64,000 nucleotides of DNA from contig NZ_WOFO01000015.1 in NCBI RefSeq assembly GCF_010993705.1, positions 1 through 64,000 of the forward strand. The letters are read 5' to 3'. The notes under the pieces are model-generated. The model was not told where the DNA came from. It worked only from the letters and a program-made list of their open reading frames with translations, and did not search any database. Source of the stretch: Cyclobacterium sp. SYSU L10401 (GTDB lineage Bacteria; Bacteroidota; Bacteroidia; Cytophagales; Cyclobacteriaceae). Shown here piece after piece: positions 44,228 through 53,244 of this stretch. How positions within the stretch are numbered: position 1 is the stretch's first letter; each line of letters begins with the position of its first letter. Position numbers and translations under genes: made by a program.

Positions 44228-45544
44228 ATGGAAAACGAAAAACTCATTGTAGGACTGGATATAGGTACAACAAAAATCTGTGCGATTATCGGCCGTAAAA
44301 ATGAATACGGTAAACTGGAAGTATTGGGAATGGGCAAAGCAGTGTCTGACGGAGTGATCAGAGGTATCGTTACCAATATTGACAAAACCGTCAATGCCAT
44401 CACCAAAGCGGTAAACGAGGCCTCAGAAATGTCTAATGTAGACATAGGAGAGGTTATCGTAGGCATTGCCGGTCAGCACATCAGAAGCGCCATTCACCAT
44501 GGAGTCATTATCCGAAATCCAAAAGATGATGAAATCACCGTAGAAGACGTAAGAAGGCTGGCCAATGACATGGAAAATATCGTGGTCCCTCCCGGCAATA
44601 GCATCATTCATGTGATGCCTCAGGATTACACCGTTGATTATGAAGAAGGTGTTCGGGATCCTGTAGGGATGTCGGGTGCCAGACTTGAAGCCGACTTTCA
44701 CATCATCACTGCCCAATCTGCTGCTATCAATAACATCGATCGTTGCGTCAAGCGAGCCAATCTTCAATCCAAGGCGCTGATTCTCGAACCATTGGCCAGT
44801 TCCCTTTCCGTATTAAGTGATATGGATAAGGAGGCAGGTGTCTGCCTGGTGGATATAGGAGGAGGCACCACTGATGTGGCCATTTTCTATGAAAATATCA
44901 TCCGCCATACGGCGGTGATTCCCTTTGGAGGAAACATCATTACCGCAGATATCAAAGAAGGTTGCATGGTCATGCAGCACCAGGCTGAGCTCTTGAAAAC
45001 GAAATTTGGAAAAGCCATTTCCGAAGAAGCTAACCCCAATGAGATCGTTTCCATTCCCGGCTTACGAAACAGGCCTCCCAAGGAGATCTCTGTCAAGAAC
45101 CTGGCTTCGATCATAGAAGCGAGAATGGAAGAAATCATTGAAATGGTGCAATCAGAAATTGCTACCAGCGGCGTATACAAAAAGCTCGCCGGAGGTATTG
45201 TACTGACCGGAGGAGGATCCCTCTTGCATGGTGTCGGTCCCCTTTTCGAATACATGACTGGCCTGGACACCCGGATTGGCTATCCCAATGAGCATTTAGG
45301 AAAATCCAAAATTGAAGAGGTCAAAAGCCCCATGTTTGCTACCACCGTTGGCCTGGTTCTGGCCGGGTTTAAGGCCCTTGATGACCGGGAAGACAACTAC
45401 AGGCTGAAAGAAAATACAGGGAACCCTGGATTGAAAAAAGGATATAAATCGGAACAAATGGGCCGTGATATATTTGGCTCCATTACCAAAAAGCTTAAAA
45501 ATTTCATTACCGATGATATCGGCGATGACCAGCAACAGTATTGA
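44228..45544 (+). CDS. ftsA: cell division protein FtsA
   Basis: The 438-residue actin-like ATPase tethers FtsZ to the membrane. Visible are the phosphate-1 loop LDIGTTKICAIIG, the 1C subdomain, the phosphate-2 loop LVDIGGGTTDVAIF, and the adenosine loop IVLTGGGSLLHGV. The C-terminal stretch, with ITKKLKNFI, can form the amphipathic membrane-targeting helix, followed by a short acidic tail. It is followed by ftsZ after 41 bases. Confidence 0.95.
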   Translation: MENEKLIVGLDIGTTKICAIIGRKNEYGKLEVLGMGKAVSDGVIRGIVTNIDKTVNAITKAVNEASEMSNVDIGEVIVGIAGQHIRSAIHHGVIIRNPKDDEITVEDVRRLANDMENIVVPPGNSIIHVMPQDYTVDYEEGVRDPVGMSGARLEADFHIITAQSAAINNIDRCVKRANLQSKALILEPLASSLSVLSDMDKEAGVCLVDIGGGTTDVAIFYENIIRHTAVIPFGGNIITADIKEGCMVMQHQAELLKTKFGKAISEEANPNEIVSIPGLRNRPPKEISVKNLASIIEARMEEIIEMVQSEIATSGVYKKLAGGIVLTGGGSLLHGVGPLFEYMTGLDTRIGYPNEHLGKSKIEEVKSPMFATTVGLVLAGFKALDDREDNYRLKENTGNPGLKKGYKSEQMGRDIFGSITKKLKNFITDDIGDDQQQY

Positions 45545-45585
45545 AAACCCAAAAGCTAACCATAATAATAACTGATTGAGGAAAA

Positions 45586-47205
45586 ATGTCAAGCGTCATG
45601 AAAGATTATAAATTTGATATTCAAAAAAACCACCGATCGATCATCAAGGTCATTGGTGTAGGAGGTGGAGGCTCAAATGCTGTAAACCACATGTTTAACC
45701 AGGGAATCAAGGATGTGGAATTTGTTGTAGTCAACACAGATTCACAAGCCCTGAAAAGCAGCCCGGTACCTTTAAAACTACAAATTGGTGCCCACCTGAC
45801 CGAAGGGCTGGGTGCGGGTGCCAATCCGGAGAAGGGCAAAAATGCCGCGCTGGAAAGTAAAGAGGAAATCAGAAAGCTGTTGGAAGACAATACCAAGATG
45901 GTGTTCATCACAGCTGGCATGGGAGGAGGTACCGGCACCGGTGCAGCTCCCGTCATTGCCAAAATAGCCAAGGACATGGACATCCTCACCGTAGGTATTG
46001 TGACAGCACCTTTTATTTTTGAAGGTCGGAAAAAAACGTATTCTGCGCAGGCAGGTATAGAATCATTGAGGGAAAACTGTGATACAGTTTTGGTGATTTT
46101 AAATGACAAGCTAAGGGAAATGTACGGCAACCTTCCCATCCGGCAGGCATTTGGGAAAGCGGACAACATTCTGAGTACTGCTGCCAAATCCATAGCTGAA
46201 ATCATCACAGAAACACAGGAGGTCAATGTGGATTTTGAAGATGTCAAAACGGTGATGAAGGATGCCGGCGCTGCGGTAATGGGCTCGGCCATGGAAGAAG
46301 GCGAAGGCAGAGCACTCAAAGCTGCCGAAAAAGCCATTTCCTCTCCCCTGCTCAACAATGTGGACATCAAGGGCGCAGAAAAAATCCTTCTGTCCATCAT
46401 GTCCGGAGAGGAAGAAGAACTGTCCATGGACGAGTTGGTGGAAATCACAGAATATATTCAGAACAGGGCCGGAGATATGGCAGACGTGATTTTTGGTCAG
46501 GGGATAGATCCTGACCTGAAAAAGGCCATCCGGGTGACCGTTATTGCCACCGGTTTTGAAACAGATTCCCTGGCAGATAAACCCTTCTCCCAGCAAAAGA
46601 AAAAGGATGAGGAACCAACGCGTAAAGTCATCCACCTCGAGTCTGGTAAAACTTCGAAAGTAGAAGAAGATGTTACCCAATCCGGACAGACTGTAACCTT
46701 TACTGTACAACAACCACCCCAGGTTCCCAATGAACCCGAAACCCCGAAGGCAGCTGAAGACCCTTCCTCAGAAAAACCCAGCAGGGAGGCGAATGGTGAA
46801 GAAGGCAAAGAAGGTGATGATGATTTCGAATACGTGGCCCCAAAACCGAGTCAGGAGCCTAAAAAAGTGCTGACCTTATTTGATAAACCAGAGCAGCCTT
46901 CCTATGAGCATCCGGAGCCAAAGAAGGAGGAAACCAACATTTATCAAAATGATTATTTCGAGCAAATCAAGGAAAAAGCCATGAAAAGGGCACATGACCG
47001 ATTTGAAAAACTCCGGCAAATGCGTTCGATCAATCAGACTCCTGAAGAATTTAAAGAAAAACTGGAGGTGCCTGCCTACCAAAGAAAAAACATCAAACTT
47101 CATCAGGTGCAGCACAGTTCCGAAAGAAGCCTGTCAAAATTCAACCTCAACGATGACAATGAAATCATCAGCAACAACAGGTTCCTCCATGACAATGTGG
47201 ATTAA
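45586..47205 (+). CDS. ftsZ: cell division protein FtsZ
   Basis: The 539-residue tubulin-like GTPase forms the division ring. It has GVGGGGSNAVN, the tubulin signature GGGTGTG (113-119) and the T7 loop region. The core (to about residue 330) is followed by a long Pro/Glu/Lys-rich linker (about 335-450) and a C-terminal segment EVPAYQRKNI resembling the peptide that binds FtsA. About 40 more residues end in NNRFLHDNVD, a tail I know from Bacteroidetes FtsZ. GAGG lies 5 bases before the ATG. It is the last dcw gene; the next gene is convergent after 2 bases, with no terminator visible. Confidence 0.96.
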   Translation: MSSVMKDYKFDIQKNHRSIIKVIGVGGGGSNAVNHMFNQGIKDVEFVVVNTDSQALKSSPVPLKLQIGAHLTEGLGAGANPEKGKNAALESKEEIRKLLEDNTKMVFITAGMGGGTGTGAAPVIAKIAKDMDILTVGIVTAPFIFEGRKKTYSAQAGIESLRENCDTVLVILNDKLREMYGNLPIRQAFGKADNILSTAAKSIAEIITETQEVNVDFEDVKTVMKDAGAAVMGSAMEEGEGRALKAAEKAISSPLLNNVDIKGAEKILLSIMSGEEEELSMDELVEITEYIQNRAGDMADVIFGQGIDPDLKKAIRVTVIATGFETDSLADKPFSQQKKKDEEPTRKVIHLESGKTSKVEEDVTQSGQTVTFTVQQPPQVPNEPETPKAAEDPSSEKPSREANGEEGKEGDDDFEYVAPKPSQEPKKVLTLFDKPEQPSYEHPEPKKEETNIYQNDYFEQIKEKAMKRAHDRFEKLRQMRSINQTPEEFKEKLEVPAYQRKNIKLHQVQHSSERSLSKFNLNDDNEIISNNRFLHDNVD

Positions 47206-47207
47206 CC

Positions 47208-47732
47208 TTAAAAGTCAATCAGCATTTTGGCCTGTTCATGCAATAAACTCAGGTATAGTTTATTGGTGAGCAGGCCATCTAACATGTTTTCCTCAATTTT
47301 GGCCAATTTGATCTTATTAGCCAAAACATGCATACCCAGGTAATTAAAAATATCGGTCAGGTGGCTCAATGCGATGCCACCTCCACCGATGCCTGAAGAT
47401 ATCCCTACCAAAGCGCATTTTTTTGACCTAAAGCTATTGGGATAAGTCATGCCATCGATAAATGATTTTAATATACCTGGAAATGACCCATTGTATTCAG
47501 GTACAATGAATACAAATTTCACCCCTTCCTTAACCCGATTATGAATGGCATTGTAAGCTTTATTCTTGCCATTATTTTCATATAATGCAGTAAAAACAAA
47601 ATCATCTGGAAGGTCAGCCAAATTGATGACCTCACTTTTTGCCCCATTTTGAGCCAATATTTCCCGGTAAAGGTCTGCTAACCTGGCAGAAACAGCCTGC
47701 TTCCTGTTTGTGCTCACTATAATTTTTATCAT
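47208..47732 (-). CDS. NADPH-dependent FMN reductase family protein
   Basis: The 174-residue flavodoxin-like protein begins MIKIIVSTNRKQAVSARLAD and has VFIVPEYNGSFPGILKSFID and LVGISSGIGGGG, the flavin-binding pattern of NADPH-dependent FMN/quinone reductases. The substrate (FMN, quinone, azo or chromate) is not deducible. The ATG at 47730-47732 is preferred to an upstream start at 47762 because the fold begins right there and GAGAG lies just upstream. It ends 2 bases from the ftsZ stop on the other strand. Confidence 0.87.
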   Translation of the reverse strand: MIKIIVSTNRKQAVSARLADLYREILAQNGAKSEVINLADLPDDFVFTALYENNGKNKAYNAIHNRVKEGVKFVFIVPEYNGSFPGILKSFIDGMTYPNSFRSKKCALVGISSGIGGGGIALSHLTDIFNYLGMHVLANKIKLAKIEENMLDGLLTNKLYLSLLHEQAKMLIDF

Positions 47733-47849
47733 AGATCTCTCATTTGGATGACATAAATACAATCAAGACCCCCATAAAGTTTCTTATTTATTATATTTGA
47801 AACCAATCCTTTCCTGCTCAAATAATCCAACCCCTAAACCAGGACAATC

Positions 47850-48686
47850 ATGCGAAAAGAAGCTGAGATAGCCTATACTGACAAAATTGACCATGCAGTA
47901 ACCCACCTGCAGGGACTAATGAAGTCAAAACCTGAAACCGGAATCATTCTTGGCACCGGGCTTGGGAGTTTGATCAATGACATTGAGGTAGAGCTGGAAA
48001 TCCCCTACGAGGATATCCCTTACTTCCCCTTATCTACCGTAGAATCTCACCATGGAAAATTGATGTTGGGAAGCCTGGGAGGTAAAAATATTCTGGCCAT
48101 GAAAGGGCGTTTTCATTTTTATGAAGGCTATTCCATGAAAGAGGTTACCTTTCCTGTTCGCATAATGAGGAAGTTGGGCATCAGACAATTACTCATCTCC
48201 AATGCTTCCGGTGGACTGAATTCACAACATAACATAGGGGATGTGATGATCATCAATGATCACATTGACTTGTTTCCTGAAAATCCCCTTCGCGGACCCA
48301 ATTTGGAAGGATTTGGTGATAGGTTTCCGGATATGAGCCAGGCCTACTATCCGGAATACATCCAATGGGCACTGGAAATTGCAAAAGAAAATGGAATAAC
48401 CACCCATCAGGGTGTCTATGCCGGCGTACAGGGTCCCAACTTGGAAACACCAGCGGAATACAATTACCTGAGCACCATTGGTGCTGACGCCGTGGGAATG
48501 AGTACCGTTCCCGAGGTAATTGTTGCGGTCCATTCAGGCATGAAAGTCTTCGCCATTACAGCCATTACTGATCTGGGAACCCCCGGAAACATTCGGAAAA
48601 TCAGTCTGAAGGATGTCTTACATGCAGCTGCCCTTGCAGAGCCTGCCATGAAAAAAATCATGTTGGGCATATTAAAAAAACTGTAA
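47850..48686 (+). CDS. purine nucleoside phosphorylase (PNP class I)
   Basis: The 278-residue trimeric-type enzyme cleaves purine nucleosides with phosphate for salvage. Diagnostic blocks are GIILGTGLGSL, STVESHHGK, MKGRFHFYEGY, ISNASGGLN, GVYAGVQGPNLETPAEY and the specificity stretch VGMSTVPEVIVA. It is monocistronic. A TATATTTG -7-like box lies at 47792-47799, about 50 bases upstream, but I find no matching -33 element. Confidence 0.95.
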   Translation: MRKEAEIAYTDKIDHAVTHLQGLMKSKPETGIILGTGLGSLINDIEVELEIPYEDIPYFPLSTVESHHGKLMLGSLGGKNILAMKGRFHFYEGYSMKEVTFPVRIMRKLGIRQLLISNASGGLNSQHNIGDVMIINDHIDLFPENPLRGPNLEGFGDRFPDMSQAYYPEYIQWALEIAKENGITTHQGVYAGVQGPNLETPAEYNYLSTIGADAVGMSTVPEVIVAVHSGMKVFAITAITDLGTPGNIRKISLKDVLHAAALAEPAMKKIMLGILKKL

Positions 48687-48796
48687 AAACGCTATTGGTT
48701 CAGAAATAATTATAGTCATTTTAATATTTTTTAATCATTGGATTTTGGGCTTGGAACAATTTTTGGGTTGTTATGAGAAACAAAATTTAAATTATT

Positions 48797-49462
48797 ATGG
48801 AAAAAATATTGATTATTGGTGCAAATGGAAAGACGGGACGTTTGCTAGCAGAACAATTATCCGCTCATCCCGACTACCTGCCTGTTGCCATGATCCGGGA
48901 TCGGTCCCAGCATTCATTTTTTGAGCAAATGGGGGTAAAAACCGTAATCGGCGATTTGGAAAAAGATTTTAGCGACGCCTTTGAAGGAATTGACAAGGTG
49001 ATTTTTGCGGCAGGTTCAGGGTCAAAAACGGGAAAAGAAAAAACCAAATTGGTTGATGAGCTAGGGGCGATCAAAAGTATAGACCTTGCGCTAAAACACC
49101 AGGTGAAAAAATATGTGATGCTGAGTTCAAGGGGTGCAGAAAATGCTGAAAAAGCCGATGAATCCATGCAACATTACCTATTGGCAAAAAAAGAAGCCGA
49201 CGAACATTTGAAATCCTCCGGTCTGCCCTATGCCATTGTAAGGCCAGGCAAACTGACCAATGGTCCTTATACCGGAAAAATAAAAGCTGCCCCTATTTTT
49301 AATGAAAAAGGAGAAATCTCCCGGGCAGACGTAGCTGCTGTTCTGGTGCACATGTTGGATCCATCCCTGGAGGGATTGCAGGTTTTTGAGATTCTGGGAG
49401 GAAAAGTGGATATTCCGGAAGCCATTCATCTATTTCTTAAATCTGGCCAGCCTGTCGTATAA
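48797..49462 (+). CDS. NAD(P)-binding atypical SDR family protein
   Basis: The 221-residue protein opens with ILIIGANGKTGRLLAEQL, the glycine-rich NAD(P) loop of the atypical short-chain dehydrogenase (NmrA/YwnB-like) group. It continues with VIFAAGSGS, YVMLSSRGAENAEK and YAIVRPGKLTNGP. Proteins of this type often bind NAD(P) without clear catalysis. The substrate is unknown. It stands alone between punA-type and FG-GAP genes with ordinary gaps. Confidence 0.87.
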   Translation: MEKILIIGANGKTGRLLAEQLSAHPDYLPVAMIRDRSQHSFFEQMGVKTVIGDLEKDFSDAFEGIDKVIFAAGSGSKTGKEKTKLVDELGAIKSIDLALKHQVKKYVMLSSRGAENAEKADESMQHYLLAKKEADEHLKSSGLPYAIVRPGKLTNGPYTGKIKAAPIFNEKGEISRADVAAVLVHMLDPSLEGLQVFEILGGKVDIPEAIHLFLKSGQPVV

Positions 49463-49540
49463 GGCTTTTAACGAGGAAGATGAGGCAGGTATCAATTTTT
49501 TGGTTAAATTTATACGTAACAAAAACCCAATCAATGACCC

Positions 49541-50710
49541 ATGATACACTTGCCTTTCTTTTTAGCTATAATGATGCTGCTCAATGAAGCTCCTAAGCCT
49601 TCGTTTGAAGCACAGGTACTGGATGATCAAATTGAAATCGGTTATGGACTGGCCATCGGCGATGTAGATGGAGACGGTAAACCGGACATTTTACTGGCAG
49701 ACAAGAAAGCGTTTGTCTGGTATAGAAACGGCGATTGGAAAAGGTTTGTCATGGTGGAAAACCTCACCCCAAATGATAATGTGTGCATTGCCGCCAGGGA
49801 TATCAATGGAGACGGAAAGGTAGAGGTGGCCGTGGGAGCCCAATGGAATCCAGGCGAAACCTCAGATGATAGCCAGTCCGGATCCGTACATTACCTTATC
49901 CGACCTGATGACCCTACCCAGAAATGGGAACCCGTAAAACTTCACCATGAACCAACCGTACATCGCATGCGCTGGGTAAAAGCTAATAAAGACCTGTTCC
50001 ACCTGGTCATGCTCCCCCTGCACGGACGTGGAAATTCGAATGGAGAAGGAGATGGAGTCAAGGTAATCGGTTACGAAATGCAGGATAAAAAAGGGTTGGA
50101 CTGGAAACATTGGGTCATTGATCAGTCCATGCACATCACCCATAACCTGGATATCGTTCCCAATAAAAAGGATGCGGAATCCCTTTATATCGGTGGCAAA
50201 GAAGGTGTAAAAGCCTTTCATTATGCCAACAATCGATGGAGTCCCCATCCGAATGGTGCCTGGTTGGTTGATGATTATGGCTTTGGAGAAATTCGTGTAG
50301 GTAAAAATGCCTCAGGCCATCAGTTCCTTACCGGAGTGGAGCCCTTTCATGGTCCTACCCTATCGGTATATCTTCCCGATGGGGAAAGTTTTTCCAAAGA
50401 AAACCTAAACCGAAAAGTGCTTACTTCTGGCATGAATCAAGGGCATGGGCTTGCTACAGGAGACCTGCTTCAGCTAGGAGAGGATCAAATCATCATTGGA
50501 TGGAGAGAACCCAACGAATCAGGAGAAATAGGCATTAAGCTCTTTTACCCATCGCAGGATCATTCCTGGAAGGAATATTGGGTGGATAAGAATGACATGG
50601 CCTGCGAAGATTTGAAAGTAGCGGACCTGGACGGTGATGGCAGACCTGACATCATCGCTTCAGGAAGATCCACCAAAAACCTTAAAATCTACTGGAACAA
50701 AAGCAACTGA
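49541..50710 (+). CDS. secreted FG-GAP/VCBS repeat protein
   Basis: The 389-residue protein has a short hydrophobic N-terminus (about 1-16) that may be a signal peptide. Calcium-binding FG-GAP-type loops DVDGDGKPD, DINGDGKVEV and DLDGDGRPD lie at the start and end of a predicted beta-propeller. Such proteins are usually extracytoplasmic and bind glycans or proteins. No catalytic residues can be named. It precedes a DUF3500-like gene by 47 bases, so they may be co-transcribed. Confidence 0.82.
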   Translation: MIHLPFFLAIMMLLNEAPKPSFEAQVLDDQIEIGYGLAIGDVDGDGKPDILLADKKAFVWYRNGDWKRFVMVENLTPNDNVCIAARDINGDGKVEVAVGAQWNPGETSDDSQSGSVHYLIRPDDPTQKWEPVKLHHEPTVHRMRWVKANKDLFHLVMLPLHGRGNSNGEGDGVKVIGYEMQDKKGLDWKHWVIDQSMHITHNLDIVPNKKDAESLYIGGKEGVKAFHYANNRWSPHPNGAWLVDDYGFGEIRVGKNASGHQFLTGVEPFHGPTLSVYLPDGESFSKENLNRKVLTSGMNQGHGLATGDLLQLGEDQIIIGWREPNESGEIGIKLFYPSQDHSWKEYWVDKNDMACEDLKVADLDGDGRPDIIASGRSTKNLKIYWNKSN

Positions 50711-50757
50711 AAGGAGATAACGCTTTTCCTTGACCCTTGCTGAAAAACTTCTTGCCC

Positions 50758-51798
50758 ATGACTAGCCTTATCAAAATTTCGCTTTTGCTTTTCTTAACCA
50801 TGTCCGCAATGCCTCACAGTTTCGGGCAGCATTTGGCCCCTCTGGCCATGGATTTCATTGAAAGTCTGGACCCTGAGCTTAAAAAACAAGCTTGTTTTCC
50901 TTTTGATCATACGGAAAGATTCAACTGGCATTTTGTACCCCGGGAAAGAAAAGGCCCCACCTTTCACGATTTCAATGCGCAACAGAAAGCTGCTGCCCTG
51001 GCCCTGATGCGGGCATCGCTGGGGAAAGCAGGAACAGCCAGGGCCGAGGCCATATTTGAACTTGAAAATGTCCTGCGGGAAGTGGAAAACCGTCCTCCGG
51101 ATGATAGCTACCGTGACCCCCTAAACTACCATTTTAGCATTTTTGGCCTACCTGACAAATCCGGAGAATGGGGCTGGCGCCTGGAAGGACACCACCTGTC
51201 GCTTAACTTCTCTTCCTCCAAAGGCACCCTGACTTCCGCAACTCCCTCCTTTATGGGTGCTAATCCAGGCATCGTACTTTCCGGGCCTCAGATGGACCTG
51301 CAGGTATTGGCAGAGGAGACCAATCTGGGTTTTGACCTGCTTGCATCCCTTTCCGAATCCCAAAAGCAAATGGCTAAATTCAGTGATGAGGCACCATTGG
51401 ATATCATCACTTCCAATGACCGTTCCGCCCAGGTTTTGGATCCGAAGGGACTTTCCTACCGTTCTATGAACTCCGAGCAGCAATCGCTGTTGAAGAAGCT
51501 GGTGCATGTATACCTTTCCAGAAACACTGCGGAATACCAGAAAAAACTCCTGGACAGGATCATGCAGGCAGGTTGGGATTCATTTTCCTTTGCCTGGGCA
51601 GGTAGTGAAATCAACCAAGTGGGAGAACCCCATTATTACAGACTACAAGGTGCTGATTTGCTCATTGAATACGACAATGTACAAAACAACGCCAATCATG
51701 TACATACGGTGATTCGGGATTTACAAGCCGATTTTGGTGGAGATCTTTTGCAGTCCCATTATCAGCAGGACCACATGAGCCAAGGCTTTTCAGAATAG
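50758..51798 (+). CDS. secreted DUF3500-like protein
   Basis: From the ATG at 50758 the protein has 346 residues with a Sec signal peptide (about 1-24, ending FGQ). The mature part has RFNWHFVPRERKG, HFSIFGLPDKSGEWGWRLEGHHLSLN, NPGIVLSGP and YDNVQNNANHVHTVIRD, the pattern of DUF3500 proteins. Conserved His, Trp and Glu suggest a metal site, but no function is established. An upstream TTG at 50737 would weaken the signal peptide, so I prefer the ATG. Confidence 0.82.
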   Translation: MTSLIKISLLLFLTMSAMPHSFGQHLAPLAMDFIESLDPELKKQACFPFDHTERFNWHFVPRERKGPTFHDFNAQQKAAALALMRASLGKAGTARAEAIFELENVLREVENRPPDDSYRDPLNYHFSIFGLPDKSGEWGWRLEGHHLSLNFSSSKGTLTSATPSFMGANPGIVLSGPQMDLQVLAEETNLGFDLLASLSESQKQMAKFSDEAPLDIITSNDRSAQVLDPKGLSYRSMNSEQQSLLKKLVHVYLSRNTAEYQKKLLDRIMQAGWDSFSFAWAGSEINQVGEPHYYRLQGADLLIEYDNVQNNANHVHTVIRDLQADFGGDLLQSHYQQDHMSQGFSE

Positions 51799-51870
51799 AA
51801 AACCTCAGGTCTGATACTTGCCTTAAAGCGTAAATTAAAATCGGTAAGTTAATGCCATGCTCCATATAAC

Positions 51871-52009
51871 CTATTTCTTTTGATATACCCTGACATAATC
51901 GACTACATATTGATTGGGAAATTTTGAAGCGGACGGATCTCCACCATTTCCTCCAATGGCGAGATTGAGCAGGATGTAATGTGGCTGATGAAATGGGTTA
52001 AACCCATTT
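51871..52009 (-). pseudogene. C-terminal remnant of a GH16 glycoside hydrolase
   Basis: Read on the minus strand, about 45 codons after the stop of the hydroxylase gene encode NPFHQPHYILLNLAIGGNGG followed by NQYVVDYVRVYQKK and a TAG stop. This is the conserved C-terminal beta-strand region of GH16 enzymes (laminarinase/beta-glucanase type). The catalytic EXDXXE region and everything else is missing. In its frame the sequence runs on upstream only as nonsense inside the hydroxylase gene. The break lies at an A-rich run and a 19-base palindrome (51991-52009). It is evidence for a deletion that removed most of a GH16 gene. Confidence 0.75.
51991..52009. repeat. 19-base palindrome at gene remnant boundary
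   Basis: AAATGGGTT and AACCCATTT are perfect inverted arms around one central base. On the plus strand a T-rich run follows (52008-52025), so it might end the DUF3500 transcript from the left. It lies exactly between the hydroxylase stop and the GH16 remnant. Confidence 0.5.
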
Positions 52010-52882
52010 TTACTTTTTCTTTTTATAAGGGTAGGTGATCTGTTGCCAAAAAGTTTTGGGGAATTCCTCCATACCATCAAAACCCAATGGGATATCCCTT
52101 CCTTCGTGAGGTATGTATGCGGTACCAAACAAATAATCCCAAATACTTAAAGTCAATCCATAATTCACCCCGTAGGAACCTTCCGGTAATTTTTTGGCAT
52201 GGTGCCAGATGTGCATGATGGGGTTGTTAAGGACATATTTCAGAGGACCATAAGTAATTCTCAGATTGGCATGATTCAGGTGCCCTATGGCTGTGGCGAA
52301 AATATGCACCAGGAAAAAGTCCACCAAACCAAATCCAATCATGGCTAATGGAATGTACTGCGCACTTTTATAAAGAATGGTCTCCATCCAGTGAAATCTC
52401 AGATGGGCCGCAAATCCCATTTGCTCCACGCTATGGTGCACCTTATGAAATTCCCAAAGTGCGGGCACCCGGTGAAGCATGCGGTGAACATTCCATTGAA
52501 TAAAATCTGCCAATACGAAAAGCAGGAGGTACTGCGCCCATTTGGGCCAGGAACCTACTTCAATGGCCACCAGGTTATTGACTCCAAAAAGCCCCAGAAA
52601 GTCATTGAAGGCTTCAACAGCTACATTGGATATGGCATTATAGGCAATCAGGGAAAATAGAAAAAAGTTAAAAAACATGTAAAAACCATCCAGCCAAAAA
52701 TCTTTTCTCAGGGCGGGTTGGGATTTCCTCCAGGGAAAAACCAATTCCAGAAGCCAAACGAACAAAGAAAGCCCCACCAACCACCAGAAGTAATTGGTCC
52801 AGGAGGGATACATGATTTCGTTCAACAGGTAGTTGAAATACCCATAATAGGCATCGGAAATAATGCGTATGTATTTTTCCAT
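52010..52882 (-). CDS. fatty acid hydroxylase / sterol desaturase family protein
   Basis: The 290-residue membrane protein has the eight-histidine di-iron pattern: H133RMLH137, H146KVHH150, H201LNH204 and H224IWHH228. These sit between about four transmembrane helices. Members hydroxylate or desaturate lipids, carotenoids or sterols; the substrate here is unknown. The start is the ATG at 52882. It is followed by a GH16 gene remnant, and its AAG-rich end (TYPYKKKK) is close to the break. Confidence 0.9.
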   Translation of the reverse strand: MEKYIRIISDAYYGYFNYLLNEIMYPSWTNYFWWLVGLSLFVWLLELVFPWRKSQPALRKDFWLDGFYMFFNFFLFSLIAYNAISNVAVEAFNDFLGLFGVNNLVAIEVGSWPKWAQYLLLFVLADFIQWNVHRMLHRVPALWEFHKVHHSVEQMGFAAHLRFHWMETILYKSAQYIPLAMIGFGLVDFFLVHIFATAIGHLNHANLRITYGPLKYVLNNPIMHIWHHAKKLPEGSYGVNYGLTLSIWDYLFGTAYIPHEGRDIPLGFDGMEEFPKTFWQQITYPYKKKK

Positions 52883-53244
52883 TATTTAATTTTGTGATTT
52901 ACTGTCCATCTTCATTGTTTTGCCGGCGATCTTGACAGGAGGTTTCCAAGGGACCATCCGATCTGAGAAAGGGCCGATGAAACCCCGTTTTTTTGAAAAA
53001 AGGAGACTCACCCAAGTCCCCTCTTATGCACTACTAAACCCAGTAATAAACAAATGTTGGTATAAAATAGATCAATCTGACGCTATTTTTATCTCAACAG
53101 TCAAATATAAGCCTATCCTTTTAGGTCCTTGGTGACATGGGTTACATTAAATGATCGGATTGATCAATTCCCTCTTTCAAGCATTGGGAACAATGGAGAT
53201 TATTTGTTATTATTAGGGTAATCTAAATAGCTAAAACATTTTTA
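52883..53244. other. intergenic region before sdhA
   Basis: This 362-base divergent region has no convincing gene. A 71-codon frame (52920-53135) has no family likeness and biased composition. No membrane-helix reading frame that could be sdhC is present. A near-palindrome GGATTGATCAATTCC (53157-53171), with a TTGATCAA core, lies 74 bases before sdhA. No promoter matching TTTG-N19-TAnnTTTG is visible. Confidence 0.55.

Noticed and set aside
52920-53135. 71-codon plus-strand frame, considered as a possible sdhC remnant
   Set aside because: The predicted protein has no hydrophobic helices or heme-binding histidines, so it cannot be a cytochrome b anchor; probably chance.
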